Source: Phytophthora hibernalis (taxonomy: Eukaryota; Oomycota; Peronosporomycetes; Peronosporales; Peronosporaceae). From it: a stretch of 64,000 bases of DNA. Under the pieces are notes generated by a model. That model was not told where the DNA came from, ran no database searches, and saw nothing but the letters and a program-made list of their open reading frames with translations. Shown here piece by piece: positions 45,497 to 55,974 of the stretch; within the stretch, counting starts at the first letter, position 1; each line of letters opens with the position of its first letter. The position numbers and the translations under genes are program-made. The stretch spans positions 124,001 through 188,000 of the forward strand of contig JAAKBF010000015.1 in NCBI GenBank assembly GCA_012656075.1, given 5' to 3'.

Positions 45497-46129
45497 GCGG
45501 CAACAGCGATGAAATCAATCAATATAAATCTTTCTCATAACCCAGCTTAGCAACACGATTAAAATGTGGCTACGACAGACACGGCGACTAACGGGGTCTA
45601 AACGGTATAGTAGTATACTCTCAAAATGTGTCAAGGTATACAATTTGGCAGGATGTTATAGAGGATTGTAGTAAGATTTTGGGAGGCAAACGATACACGT
45701 TCACCTCCGTCTGGCTGGTCTAATCGGTGCTTGTCCTCCAGCAGACCTTACAGTTAAATTAACTAATTAACAGTGTTAATTAGTCGTGTGACCTAAAAAG
45801 TCATGCACCTTTGGTAATCATTCCACAGGTTTTGAAAAAACACAATTCATTTCTGCCTTATATCAAGAATAGATCTCGTCATGGCAAATAGTTTTGAGAA
45901 GGACAGTTTTCAAAACGGACTGAGAGCCGGGAAAATATTAATATATGTCGCTCAACTACTGACTTGCCTGTTACCCTCAAATTTCGCTGAATAGCTGTTG
46001 TGCAGGCTGAATAGCTGTTGCCAGGTATGAAAAGCTGTTACATTTGAAACCAACATAAAATCAGCAATGAAAGCCTGTCATCTATTCATCGAATCAAGGC
46101 GCTGAAGGCCTGTTGTCACATTCAAAAAC
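45497..46129. other. 3' flank with a small hairpin and short direct repeat
   Basis: CTAATTAAC (45763-45771) and GTTAATTAG (45775-45783) form a perfect 9-bp hairpin. GCTGAATAGCTGTTG occurs twice near 45990-46020. AATATAAA near 45522 could serve as a polyadenylation signal for the preceding gene. No gene is seen. Confidence 0.35.
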
Positions 46130-48529
46130 ATGAAACCAACGAGCCAAGCACAGCCGTTTGGGAAACCGACGTTTCAACGGAAGACCAGATATGTCTCGGC
46201 ATTTCGCGTTGGTAAAGAATATCGCTGCCGTTCACACAAAGCTTGTCTCCACAGCATTACGCCAATCGCACATCAAGCAGGGGAAACCGGAATGAGATAT
46301 CAAGTTCATCAAAAGGGCCAACACAATAGTGCTGTTGTCAACTTGAAGACGCAAGGAATTTCTCCTGTTTCGAAGACTGAGATTGATACACTTTATCTCT
46401 TGGAATGGCGGCTTGTCGTATTCGCAACATGATGCTATTCAAATATCTCAGAGACTCAGCCATGCTAGCACTGATTCCAGAAAGCAAGAAAATGGAGAAC
46501 CGCAAAAACTATTTGAAGAAGAAGGCAGGTGATGGCTGGGAAATCAGCAAGTTCATCACACTGAGGAATTGGACAGCTGACAAATTGTGCCAGAGCCGAG
46601 AACAATTTTTCGGCGTTGAGGAAGGAAACGTTGGTGACATGAATGCGATGATTGTCTTAGATGAATTTGAACATCATGTTAACGTTGCAGGTGTTACGGT
46701 AGCATCACTTGGAGTGATCATCACTTCCCGAGCATTATTCCGTTATGTTGCACACGCTGTACGCGATCAAGGTGACAGCTTGGTGCTGTCAACGGACGGG
46801 ACCTACAGGATTCATTTCGGTGGCTGGACGCTGGTAGACTGTGGTTGAATATCCGTCGAACGATCCAATGCAGGATACGTCCAGCTGTTCCGCCCATGGC
46901 TCTACATCTTTGTAAGGACCGAGAGCACATCAGCTTATGAGCACATGTTTCGAGTGTTGGTCATGTACGCAAAAAGTTTCTTGATGTGCAGGTTAACGTG
47001 TGCAGTGCCAGTATTGATCACTCGGATGCGATAGCGTCTGCTTGGGATACGGTGTGGCCTCGTGTTTAAATTTGGACATGTTGGGGGCATTTACTGTGCC
47101 AATCAAACAAAAGACCAGCTTAGAGAACACGACGGGCTTCGTAAAAACGCTGCGGAACTACATCTACGGCAGCTACATCAGGCACGGTCTTTGAAACAGT
47201 TTAGGGCACTCTCAAAACGTGTACTCAAGGCATGGAGAGAGGAAGGAGAATATGCACTAGCAGATTGGCTTCAAAGCGTATACCTTACTATACACTGGGA
47301 GCGATGGAGTGTCAACGGCTCGACTGTACCTGGATTTTCGCCAACACAACAACCAATTGAGAGTCATCATCGAGTCATTAAGGTGATAGTGACGGATTTC
47401 GAAAAGGCTCCGACTATCACAGTGCTAAATTCCGTTCTACCAAGAATCCTGCTGTACGACACTACAAATCTCGTCTGGGTATCATTACCACTACGCAGAA
47501 GGTTTGCTTGGTTAGTTGTATGTTTGCTACGAATCTGCTAACCCAATATGTTCTCGTGGTAGGACCACTACCTACCGATACAGTCATAAAAGCTAAGGAT
47601 CAGCTGCTTCTACCTTTCAATCATTGCATTGCAAAGTCGGCAACACGAATTCGTCTCTTCTTCAACAGTGAAAACGCAATGGTAGCGCCAATTGCTGAAA
47701 AAATCTTGCCGCAGCACCGGTAACAGTCGAGGGAACAGACCGGTAAGTGAAACGCGAAGGTTTTGGTTTGTAAATAATAACAGTACGCGCGTCGTGATGC
47801 ACTTGCAGATTTAAAAACTCACTTTTGGGGAAACTAGGCCCCCAAGAGCCAATTAAGGATGCCAAAGTTTCGTTATTATCGTTGCAGCAAGTGAATGGCG
47901 ATCGACGGCAGCTCTCGAAAATGCCCTCGTTGGTGCCAAGTTCAAAATGGCTGTTTGATGACGTACGTTTATGCAATTTACGTCGTCGTCATCGATTCAT
48001 CTAACTACCACACGTTTATCACTTTGAGCAGATCAAGGTAATTTGAAGTGTTTTCCGCTGCACCTGTAAGAACTTTATGCACACGGGCTGGGTAGGCTCC
48101 CACGTCATTGCGTCCCTGCACCTACTCGAAAAGCTTCAAATTTGGCTCGCCTTGCAAAACGTTCTGATGCGCGGTCTACCTGGTCGACCCCGTGCTCTCC
48201 GAGGTGGACTGCAACGTGACTTTGATCCCTACGATGTAGACCGACTTATTGAGTTGTTCAAGAAACACCCAGGTAGACCTTTGAAATGGCCTGTTGTACA
48301 AGAGTTCGATATTGAAGATGGTGGCAAGAAGTACAAGGAACACTGCGTTGGTCAAATTTCAGGGTGCCGTTTATCCGAGACAGAAGGCGTTTACGTGTGG
48401 AGTGTAGCCTTTATCCATAGTGATGCATTAGAATACCATGTTGAAGAGCTAGCACATGGAATTTGGCGGGCGTATGCACTCGGCACTCAGTGTGCTGCCT
48501 CCCACCCAGCTGATTACACGGCTGGCTAA
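46130..48529 (+). mobile_element. MULE (Mutator-like) transposase, degenerate copy 2
   Basis: Plus strand. N-terminal finger region SAFRVGKEYRCRSHKACLHS (from about 46196); core with LVLSTDGTYRIHFGGWTLVD (about 46780-46840); an in-frame TGA right after DCG (about 46847); then RPWLYIFVRTES and SIDHSDAIASAWDTVW; PIESHHRVIK (about 47353); a SWIM region with HTGWVGSHVIAS (48080-48110, one zinc-ligand Cys apparently replaced by Gly); and a tail with GLPGRPRALRGGLQRDF, FKKHPGRPLKWPVVQEF and GVYVWSVAFIHSDALEYHVE (to a stop after 48520). The tail looks Tudor-like and matches copy 1. Frameshifts near 46430, 47050 and 47540. No terminal repeats seen. Confidence 0.7.
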
Positions 48530-50649
48530 CCAGCGGTTAAAGGTAGCCCAACAGATACTAAGATTTTCCTGCTTTATTTGCTGTTGTCTCGTTTCAGAAC
48601 TGAATTTGTGTTGTGTCCGGCGGCAACAGGTTTTCAAACCCCTTTGTCCTAACAACAGGTATTCAGCCAAGATCAACAGGCAACAGGTGGGTCAGTATTT
48701 GAACAACAGAAATTAAATAGTATCCTGAGAGCCGTACACCGTAAATAGTCGTTACACGACTAATAATGGTGAACGATGTAGCAGAACTTTATCAACAGGT
48801 ACCACAAATCCATCAGCACATTATCAACAGGCACCACAAATCTGTCAAGCAGTTGTGTAATAGTGGGGTGCAGCCAAGGGGTACAGCAGCAGCAGGCGGC
48901 GAAGCTGCTGATGGCTACGTTGAAGAATCTGCGAGCAGTTGCCGAGATCCAGGAGCTGCAGGAGCTGAGGACCGCACAAGTGAGTCTGCTCTCGCGAAAT
49001 GGAGACTACAATACCATATCAGCACAGCAAGTAAATGGGGGATGGATTATATGGAGAGAGGAAGTAGATAGGAAGTGGCACGGAGTGGCAGCATCAATCG
49101 TCAAGTTCCAGACCCAAGGAACACGACAAGCCAACGCAGTGAAATTCTGGACAATGGGCTCCAAGAACTCAAGAAACTCGGAGTCGCAGCAAAGACGTAC
49201 CTCCGAATTGATAGCATGGATAAAACAATCCAGAAGAACCTCACGCTAAACCAGCGCCTTCGCAGAGCGACAGCTCTATCCAGGAACTGGATCAAGAGCT
49301 TCAACATTTCTTCGTTGTGCAATGGAGCACCCCAGCACAACCAGTGCTGCCTAAATTACTATGGAAGCGGAGGGTGGTCCATAGCCCAAACTCAATTATT
49401 GCATCTAAAAACGAAGATTGAAACATCAATTATTGCAATTTTTAATGGATGATTTCATTGGTCAAAATCCAGTTTTCGTACTCGTGATTGGGTAGAATTC
49501 GTCAAGTAACTGGGTTGAACAATCAATTATTGTAGGGTATCATCTTGCTCAGGAAACCAATTGTGCGCCGCATATTATGGCAATATATTGTTAGTACCAT
49601 ATATTTTTAGGAAGCACAGAGCACAACCCCAGACCCAATGCAAGACTACCTTAGCACCATCACGATCCAAGACCAACCAAGACCAACTCCACCACGACAG
49701 ACGAACGACATTAAGTCGCGTCTTTTATATTATCAAAAGGCTTCTATAGGAAAAAATAACTAAATAGAAGGCCACTTACCACCACCACCATGCCTTCTTA
49801 TAAACCCAGAGATCAACACCGGTCTTCAGGTTGTGGTGCTCCCACTACTATCTAATAACCCTGTTTTACTTAATAGGAAGTGCGTCGCCGGGTGGTATTA
49901 AGTTAGCCAGGGTTCTCTGTACATGTATTAATAAGTTCGATTTTATGCATAAAAGTAATACTTCGAAGTACGAAACAATGGTCCACATTCGAGCAACAAT
50001 TTTTGGTTCGGACCACCGGTAGCGCCAACAGTCGCCCATACAAACTTGAAGTTAAACAGGCACATTTTTCTATCATTTTGCATCCTTGTTCTCCCCTTAC
50101 AGGATCCCCCGAGCTTCCAAATGCTTACGATTTTGCCCTGTATGGATGGACTTGGCTTTCTACGATAATCTGCGTTGCATTCGGGTGGCTACTGCCCCGA
50201 TTGAGCAAGTTTTTTTTTATAATGTATTTTTTATGTTATAGTGCTACAGCAGGAGAACGCATTAAAACACCTTATCTTACGTTTCGGTACATTAAATCCA
50301 TGAAAACACAGCAAAAATATAAATGCCACAAACTTCTGCATAACACATTGATTTCAGATTAATACATTGATTTACTGAATAACACAGAAAACCCAGGTAC
50401 CTCCACATAAAGACAGAAACAGGGGTTCACTGTCTGGCTCTCTATGGCGGCGGAGAACTCTTCACGAACAACTTCAAAAGAGTGACGGGCATTGTCCTGG
50501 ATCGATGTGGCCACGGACTCCAAAGAGTGACTGGCATTCTCCTGAATCCGCCCGTCCCGGATGCCGAAGAAAATTGACTGGAGGGAGTTGGCATTCGCCG
50601 TGGCGGATAACGACGGGAATGGGCTCCTCGACTCGAGGAACAGGCTAGC
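48530..50649. other. No gene identified; short CAACAG-rich repeats
   Basis: Around 48600-48850 ACAACAGG-type words recur, and TTATCAACAGGxACCACAAA occurs twice (about 48790 and 48822). Plus frames at 48863-49452 have no recognised domain. Otherwise AT-rich spacer. Confidence 0.3.
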
Positions 50650-51087
50650 AGCGGGGAACTGTCCGCCATCGGAGAGAAGGTCAGAAGCAAGGAGCAGTCC
50701 AGCAACGAGAAGCCAGCTAGCAGCGAGGAGCAGGCCCGCAGCGAGGATCCGGCCCGCAACGAGGAGCTAGCTAACAGCAAGGAGCAGACCAACAGCGAGG
50801 AACAAACCAACAGCGAGGAGCTATATAGCAGCGAGGAGCAGGTCAACAGCGAGGAACAGGCCAGCAGCGAGGTTGAAGCCAACAGCGAGGAGCTAGCTAG
50901 CAGCGAGGTGCAGGCCAACAGCGAGGAATAGGCCAGCAGCGAGGTTGAAGCCAGCAGAGAGGAACATGCCAGCAGCAAATTGCAGGCCGGCAGTGAGGAG
51001 CAAGCCAGCGGCGAGGTTGAAGCCAGCAGCGAGGATCAAGTCAGAAGCGAGTAGCAGGCAAGCAGCGAGTAGAAGGCCAGCAACGAG
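50650..51087. repeat. 18-bp minisatellite (AGCAGCGAGGAGCAGGCC-like)
   Basis: Roughly two dozen tandem 18-bp units with drift (AGCAGCGAGGAGCAGGCC, AACAGCGAGGAGCTAGCT, AGCAGCGAGGTTGAAGCC). The plus strand reads SSEEQA-type hexapeptides but with stops and no ATG; the minus strand reads SLLASS-type hexapeptides. The long minus frame (50978-50442) is a by-product of the repeat. Confidence 0.85.
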
Positions 51088-53134
51088 AAGGAACCAACTA
51101 TGAGGTGTTGTACAGCTACGAGGATCCAACTATGCAAGGAGGAGAAGGACCTCAGCAGTGGGGAACAGCTCTTGGGTTCTGAAGACGTCTCTATAACGAG
51201 TAAAGCGTAGTTACGGCATATGCGAATTGAAATGGTTACTGCAACTGTATCCGTTGAATCCGGAGTTCTATCGTTTTAAACATGAGGAAAACTAGTACCG
51301 TACTAGAAAATCACGGTACTATATGATCAAGTTAACCAATTAAGCGTCTGCATTTTTCAATTTGACCAATCACACATTTACAAGATGTGAGCTTTCTGGA
51401 GAACTTCTTCTTCATACACGTTAAACCAACTCAGCGATGAGCAAAGGTAAGCCTCAAGAAAAACATACTTGCATTCCACGAGCGCCACTACATGTAACTA
51501 TAAAGATTATCATTCTCCCTGATGTGTATATATCGCTCACACACTACTGGAGCAGCTTTACTAGATTGGAGGGAGTGTCAACTAGGGTCTCGATGCGGTG
51601 CTGCTTGATAACGAACAGGTTTTCCGCTACACTCGATGCGCTCGGTATGCTGTCTAGACCTCCTTGATAACCGTGGACGCAATCATTTGCCCGCGGTATG
51701 TGTGTGAATCGCCCTGATGTATGTGCGGTTTACCCTGTACTCGTATACAGCATTCAGGACGGTGTTTACTCTACATTCTTTCGTCATGGTGGGTACAGCC
51801 TGCGGTGTTCTGCTTGAACCCTCATCCTCCGTACTCGAGGCCAATGTAGATGCGGCCTTCACCTGCCATATATCCTTCGTATTATGATCGGTGAAGTCTT
51901 GTGGAAGACCGGATACAACATCGTATCTGCTGAGCCGCCCTTGATCACAGCTACAGGGGAGGCACAAAATACTACACATGTGTTTTCTTCACCGCCCGCC
52001 CAATTGCAGTGGTTTTGCTTCCAGTGTCATCTTCTCTAGGTTGCCGCGGTTGAACTTGTCTACATTAAGCATCCGAATACCCCATACTAATGCTGAGGAT
52101 GATAATATTGCTAGGTAATGAAGGGGTGCGGTGGCAGCGTCCTGGATCACCTACGATGTCTCCACCCTCAATGCGCATCTGTTTTGCTAGCTGCAAGGAT
52201 TGGGACGGTCATTCTGGATGCCGCTTGGAGGGTCATCAATCTTAAAGTTGACAGCTAGGCTGAGATGGTTGTAGCTGGCACAGTTAGTCGAGCCCAGTGC
52301 ATCATTGTTACTACGGCTTTTGCATACCGAGACGTGCCTAACGCTATAGACTTCGCTTTCACCACAGTCAGGATTAGCTCCTGTCGATCCATGCGCGCTC
52401 GGCTGCGCCCATTGCGCTTCTCAGTCGGGGAAAGTGATTGACCTAGAAAAACATAACCATATTCATCTTATATTTTAGCTCACTTCCCATTATCACTACG
52501 GGGTTCTCCCTGAAATATGTCTTGTAGCCATCGTTGATGTCTGTAAAAACACTAGTTCGTATAGACCATCGGAGTGCGTCCGGTCCGATTTTGGTGGTGC
52601 CGCTCAGCGTTCTTCAGGTCAAGTTGAGCTTGTTCATTACGCTAGGATTACTTGTCCTGGAAGTTCTGCTTGGATGCGTTTTGAGCAACTTGAACGCGCT
52701 ATACATACCCATCATACGTCCGCACGAGTAACATAGAGTCAGGAGAAGCGCGTATAGCCAACTCCGTCCTGCAAAGTCACAGCTCTAGTAGTTCTACTTC
52801 ATCTCGAGGATCCTCATCTTCTATGGCATCGTTTAGTATGCTGTCGCGAGGCGACTGTCAGTAGTTGTGTCGCCTCCGGCGGCTACGTAGAAATTTGTCG
52901 TCGCTCAGCAGGCGCTGTGCAGCCCCATATCCTTCCGCGCCCGAACATAGTCTTGAGCGAAAGCATCCCCGCTCAGTCTGCAGAATATCCAAAAGCGTCC
53001 GTCCATCATTGAAGTGAGTTTGTCAAAGAAAAACGATGAATCTGCCGTTTTAACTTTTAGGGTACTTCACGGAGGACCTCGCGATTGGCTCTTAACTCCA
53101 CGTGTCGTTTCCCCATTGGTTGATTAGCTAAATG
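51088..53134. other. No confident gene; weak minus-strand coding-like patches
   Basis: On the minus strand ANDCVHGYQGGLDSIPSASS then VAENLFVIKQHRIETL (51670-51555) and TDINDGYKTYFRENPVVIMG (about 52545-52485) read like former protein, but they are broken and match no family that could be named. They may belong to a retroelement relic. Confidence 0.3.
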
Positions 53135-53242
53135 AGTACCGTGAATATCGATCACGGTACTACTCTCGACAGTACCGTGACCAATACTCACGGTACTACA
53201 CTCGACAGTACCGTGATCGATACGCACGGTACCGCCATCAAC
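53135..53242. repeat. Three 36-bp tandem repeats, each holding a 10-bp-arm dyad
   Basis: Units 53135-53170, 53171-53206 and 53207-53242. In the first two AGTACCGTGA-N7-TCACGGTACT is perfect; the third is imperfect on its right arm. A 9-bp linker (ACTCTCGAC-like) separates them. They lie about 190 bp past the 3' end of the SET gene. Confidence 0.9.
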
Positions 53243-53431
53243 ATGGCACTCTAACGCCAACGCTAGAGTAGCCAACGTGAGAGTTATAACACTTACGATT
53301 TCAAGCATGTAATGTATGAGTCCATCTAGAGACCCGACCTGGTGTCCAAATTTAACTAAGGCTAGCGAGCTTCTCACGCAGAAAACCATTGGAATGTAGA
53401 TTTAAAACTTACGATCGTGTTCACTCCCTCG

Positions 53432-53983
53432 TTAGGCATAACATTTCACTACGCTTTTGGCGTCTGAGTGACAATACGCTCCATTATCACCACCAGCCTG
53501 TTGCTTGGCTCTCTCTCGGCAGTTCGAAGTTTGACAGACATGCGTGAACCGTGTTTCACCATATTCCACCGTGATTTCTTCACCAGGATAGATATTCCTC
53601 GTCGCCTTGATCATAACGTGAACTTCATAGTTGTGGCGCATCTCGATAAACTCTGTGTTGGGATCGCAGCTGTAGTTGATGTAGCGCCCGACGGTTCCCC
53701 ATTTTCGAGGGTCAATAAAAAGCCGTTTGTTGCCCCGTACCATTGCCTGTAATGAAACGACGTATTCAGATTGGTGTGGATCACGCTTGTAGTCGTAGGC
53801 GGTGAGCAACCCGGCGTACGGAGCAATGGTAGTTCCGACGCGTACCAAATCCGCGGCAGCAGGCGCCGCTTCTAACTTCACCCGCTTGCTACAGGAGCTC
53901 TCTGCTTCTGCATGCGAATCGTCTCCCTCTGCTACCGCTGCTTCGTCGTCATTACTAACAGTTAAATCGATCACGTTGTCCAT
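53432..53983 (-). CDS. Small SET-domain protein (putative lysine methyltransferase)
   Basis: 183 residues from ATG 53983. The N-terminus is acidic with a VIDLTVSNDD stretch that resembles a SUMO-interacting motif, then a KRVKLE basic patch. The SET core follows: GRYINYSCDPNTEFIEM (the NHSCxPN motif, with Tyr in place of His), then IYPGEEITVEYGE (the GEELTxDY motif). A short Cys-containing tail (HVCQTSNCR) resembles a post-SET zinc site but has only part of the usual cysteines. The N-terminal half of the SET fold is short, so it may be 5'-incomplete. In another frame just upstream (ATG at 54096) MGPEQVIDLMSSDE repeats the VIDL motif, suggesting an earlier start lost by a small indel. Expected role: methylation of histone or other protein lysines in the nucleus; activity uncertain. 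Confidence 0.7.
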   Translation of the reverse strand: MDNVIDLTVSNDDEAAVAEGDDSHAEAESSCSKRVKLEAAPAAADLVRVGTTIAPYAGLLTAYDYKRDPHQSEYVVSLQAMVRGNKRLFIDPRKWGTVGRYINYSCDPNTEFIEMRHNYEVHVMIKATRNIYPGEEITVEYGETRFTHVCQTSNCRERAKQQAGGDNGAYCHSDAKSVVKCYA

Positions 53984-54114
53984 TTCCTCCCGACCATCGT
54001 CTTCCTCGTCTTCTCTGCTGAGCTGCTCTCCTCTATCGGCCCGCTCGTCGACTGCTCGTCACTGCTCATGAGATCGATTACTTGCTCAGGGCCCATCTTT
54101 CAAAATGACGCCAA

Positions 54115-54361
54115 TGGACCACAAAACTTTTCACACATTAATGTGTACGTCCACACAAATTCGACAGCTGAAATGTGCAAAACACGGTACTATCGATTCG
54201 CAAAACACGTTTGGTTTTGCGTTCGGATGCCTGCAATACCACACCAAAATGTTACACAGGAATGTGTACGGTAGCCCCAATCGGCAAGCTAAATTCTCAA
54301 AATGCGGTTGGATACCGTACCGAAACACGCTTGATTTGGCCGCCTGGCTCGCACGCATGCT
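54115..54361. repeat. Diverged tandem duplication, about 120-130 bp units
   Basis: 54115-54233 and 54245-54361 align (for example AATGTGTACG, then AAAACACG/GAAACACG). A plus-strand read shows STQIRQLKCAK...NTFGFAF against SPNRQAKFSKC...NTLDLAAW, so similarity survives at protein level. Confidence 0.55.
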
Positions 54362-55974
54362 GTCCGGCGCGCGCAGCGCCCCGTCTGTCAGCGGGGGCCA
54401 TAAATGGGGAGGAGATGCCGCCTTCAGTCTCTTCTACGAAAACACAAATAAAATTCTGTGTTTTTCAGGCCTGGTAAGGCATTTGTTATATTTTCTCCTA
54501 CAGCAGCAGCACCAACGAATGCATATATGGAACAACATCTCCCTCTACAAGATCAAGTTTGTGCATGACGCCACTTCCTCATGAAGTTATAGGCATCTCA
54601 AAAATGGTCCGGAACTGTGCGCGCACGAATAGAATAACAACCTTTCTGTCGAGTCAGCTCGAAGCGAGTCGTGAACACACCTTTAGTTACTCGACTACCG
54701 GTACCAATTGAGCAGCACCATTTATTGCTGCTGCATCTTCGCGATAGGTTTCATCTGGGAACCAATATTTCCCAGTACTGTACGCGATTTCTAAAGCATG
54801 CAATAACTACTGTAGAGCAACTTCCCACCTCATAAAACGGTGCGTACCACACGGCATGGCAGGAAGAAAACAAAGTTAGATTGAAGCCCAAGCCAAGAGA
54901 GTGAATGTCGTTACAGATCAGAGTGATCGATGTTGAAGAGAATAAGCGAATTGGATGGCGATACCCTATTATCGCTGGTCGTGTGGTTAGTTCCAATTGT
55001 ATAGACATCGTCAAGTTTCATGTACACGGGATCATTTCTGTACTGAAGTACCTTCTATTCTACTTTCTTTTCAAAAGTAGACAATTTCAATAACTTTGAT
55101 GATCGTATTCGACTTCATTCATTGACTCGGGATGTTGGCTGGTTCTCTTATGGACTCGCCCTCCCCTTGATGAACGTCCGCTGTCGCTATTCCAAGGCAG
55201 CGTGAGTGAGTGGAGTGATATGAGAAGTTATTGCTACTTCTTCTTTCTTTTTCTTTATGCTACAACAACTATTAACTTTAGAACAATCGTCTATCATACT
55301 CGTATTCTACGTCCCTCTTTGAACTATCAGCTTCATTTGCTGCCTTCAGGCTTCCAATCCACACCTCACATCGCCTCCATAAATTTGCGCAAAGTCTTAT
55401 TTATATCATCATAAAAACCCAGCAGGACGTCGACATCGATCGAGGAGCTTGTCTTTTGACTAAGTAAAGTCATTAGAAGGCTTACTTCGAAGTATGTGTG
55501 AAGGTGAATTAGTGAGTGTCTTCTGGGAAGCTGTGTTGCTACATGCACAGACAGGCTAGGCTGTAAATTGCGTCTTGGTATGACGTTAGTTTACACAACG
55601 CCAGCCGTACACTTGCGACGCACTGTCGACATCAAGAGGGAGACGAGTCCAGCGTGGATGAAGACGCACTACCAGTGGTGCCAACTTCGCACACAAAAAG
55701 CAAATTAGCGCATTTCTATTTCAGCCATCTATTCTACGCCGGTGTAGGTAGGCCCAGTGAAACCTCAAAAATAAACATCGCGTTGCAATTCACTGTTATC
55801 TTTACGTCTTCGGTGAAGATGCAACAAATCCCTAGTCTTCAAATTTGACACCGATATCAACACGTCCACCCTAAAACGAGCTACCAAGTACGAAACAAGG
55901 GGGCCAACAGCCAGCGACCTAACAGACGACCATCTCAAGCTTGAAATTCAAGATGTCATTCAATTGCCAGGTAT
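54362..55974. other. No gene identified
   Basis: Long AT-rich spacer. Open frames are short and motif-free. It ends at the stop of the minus-strand ankyrin locus. Confidence 0.3.

Noticed and set aside
50442..50978. 178-codon minus frame of SLLASS repeats
   Set aside because: Created by the 18-bp minisatellite; no signal, domain or initiation context.
50650..53242. CRISPR array
   Set aside because: Repeats are contiguous minisatellites without unique spacers, and the genome is eukaryotic.
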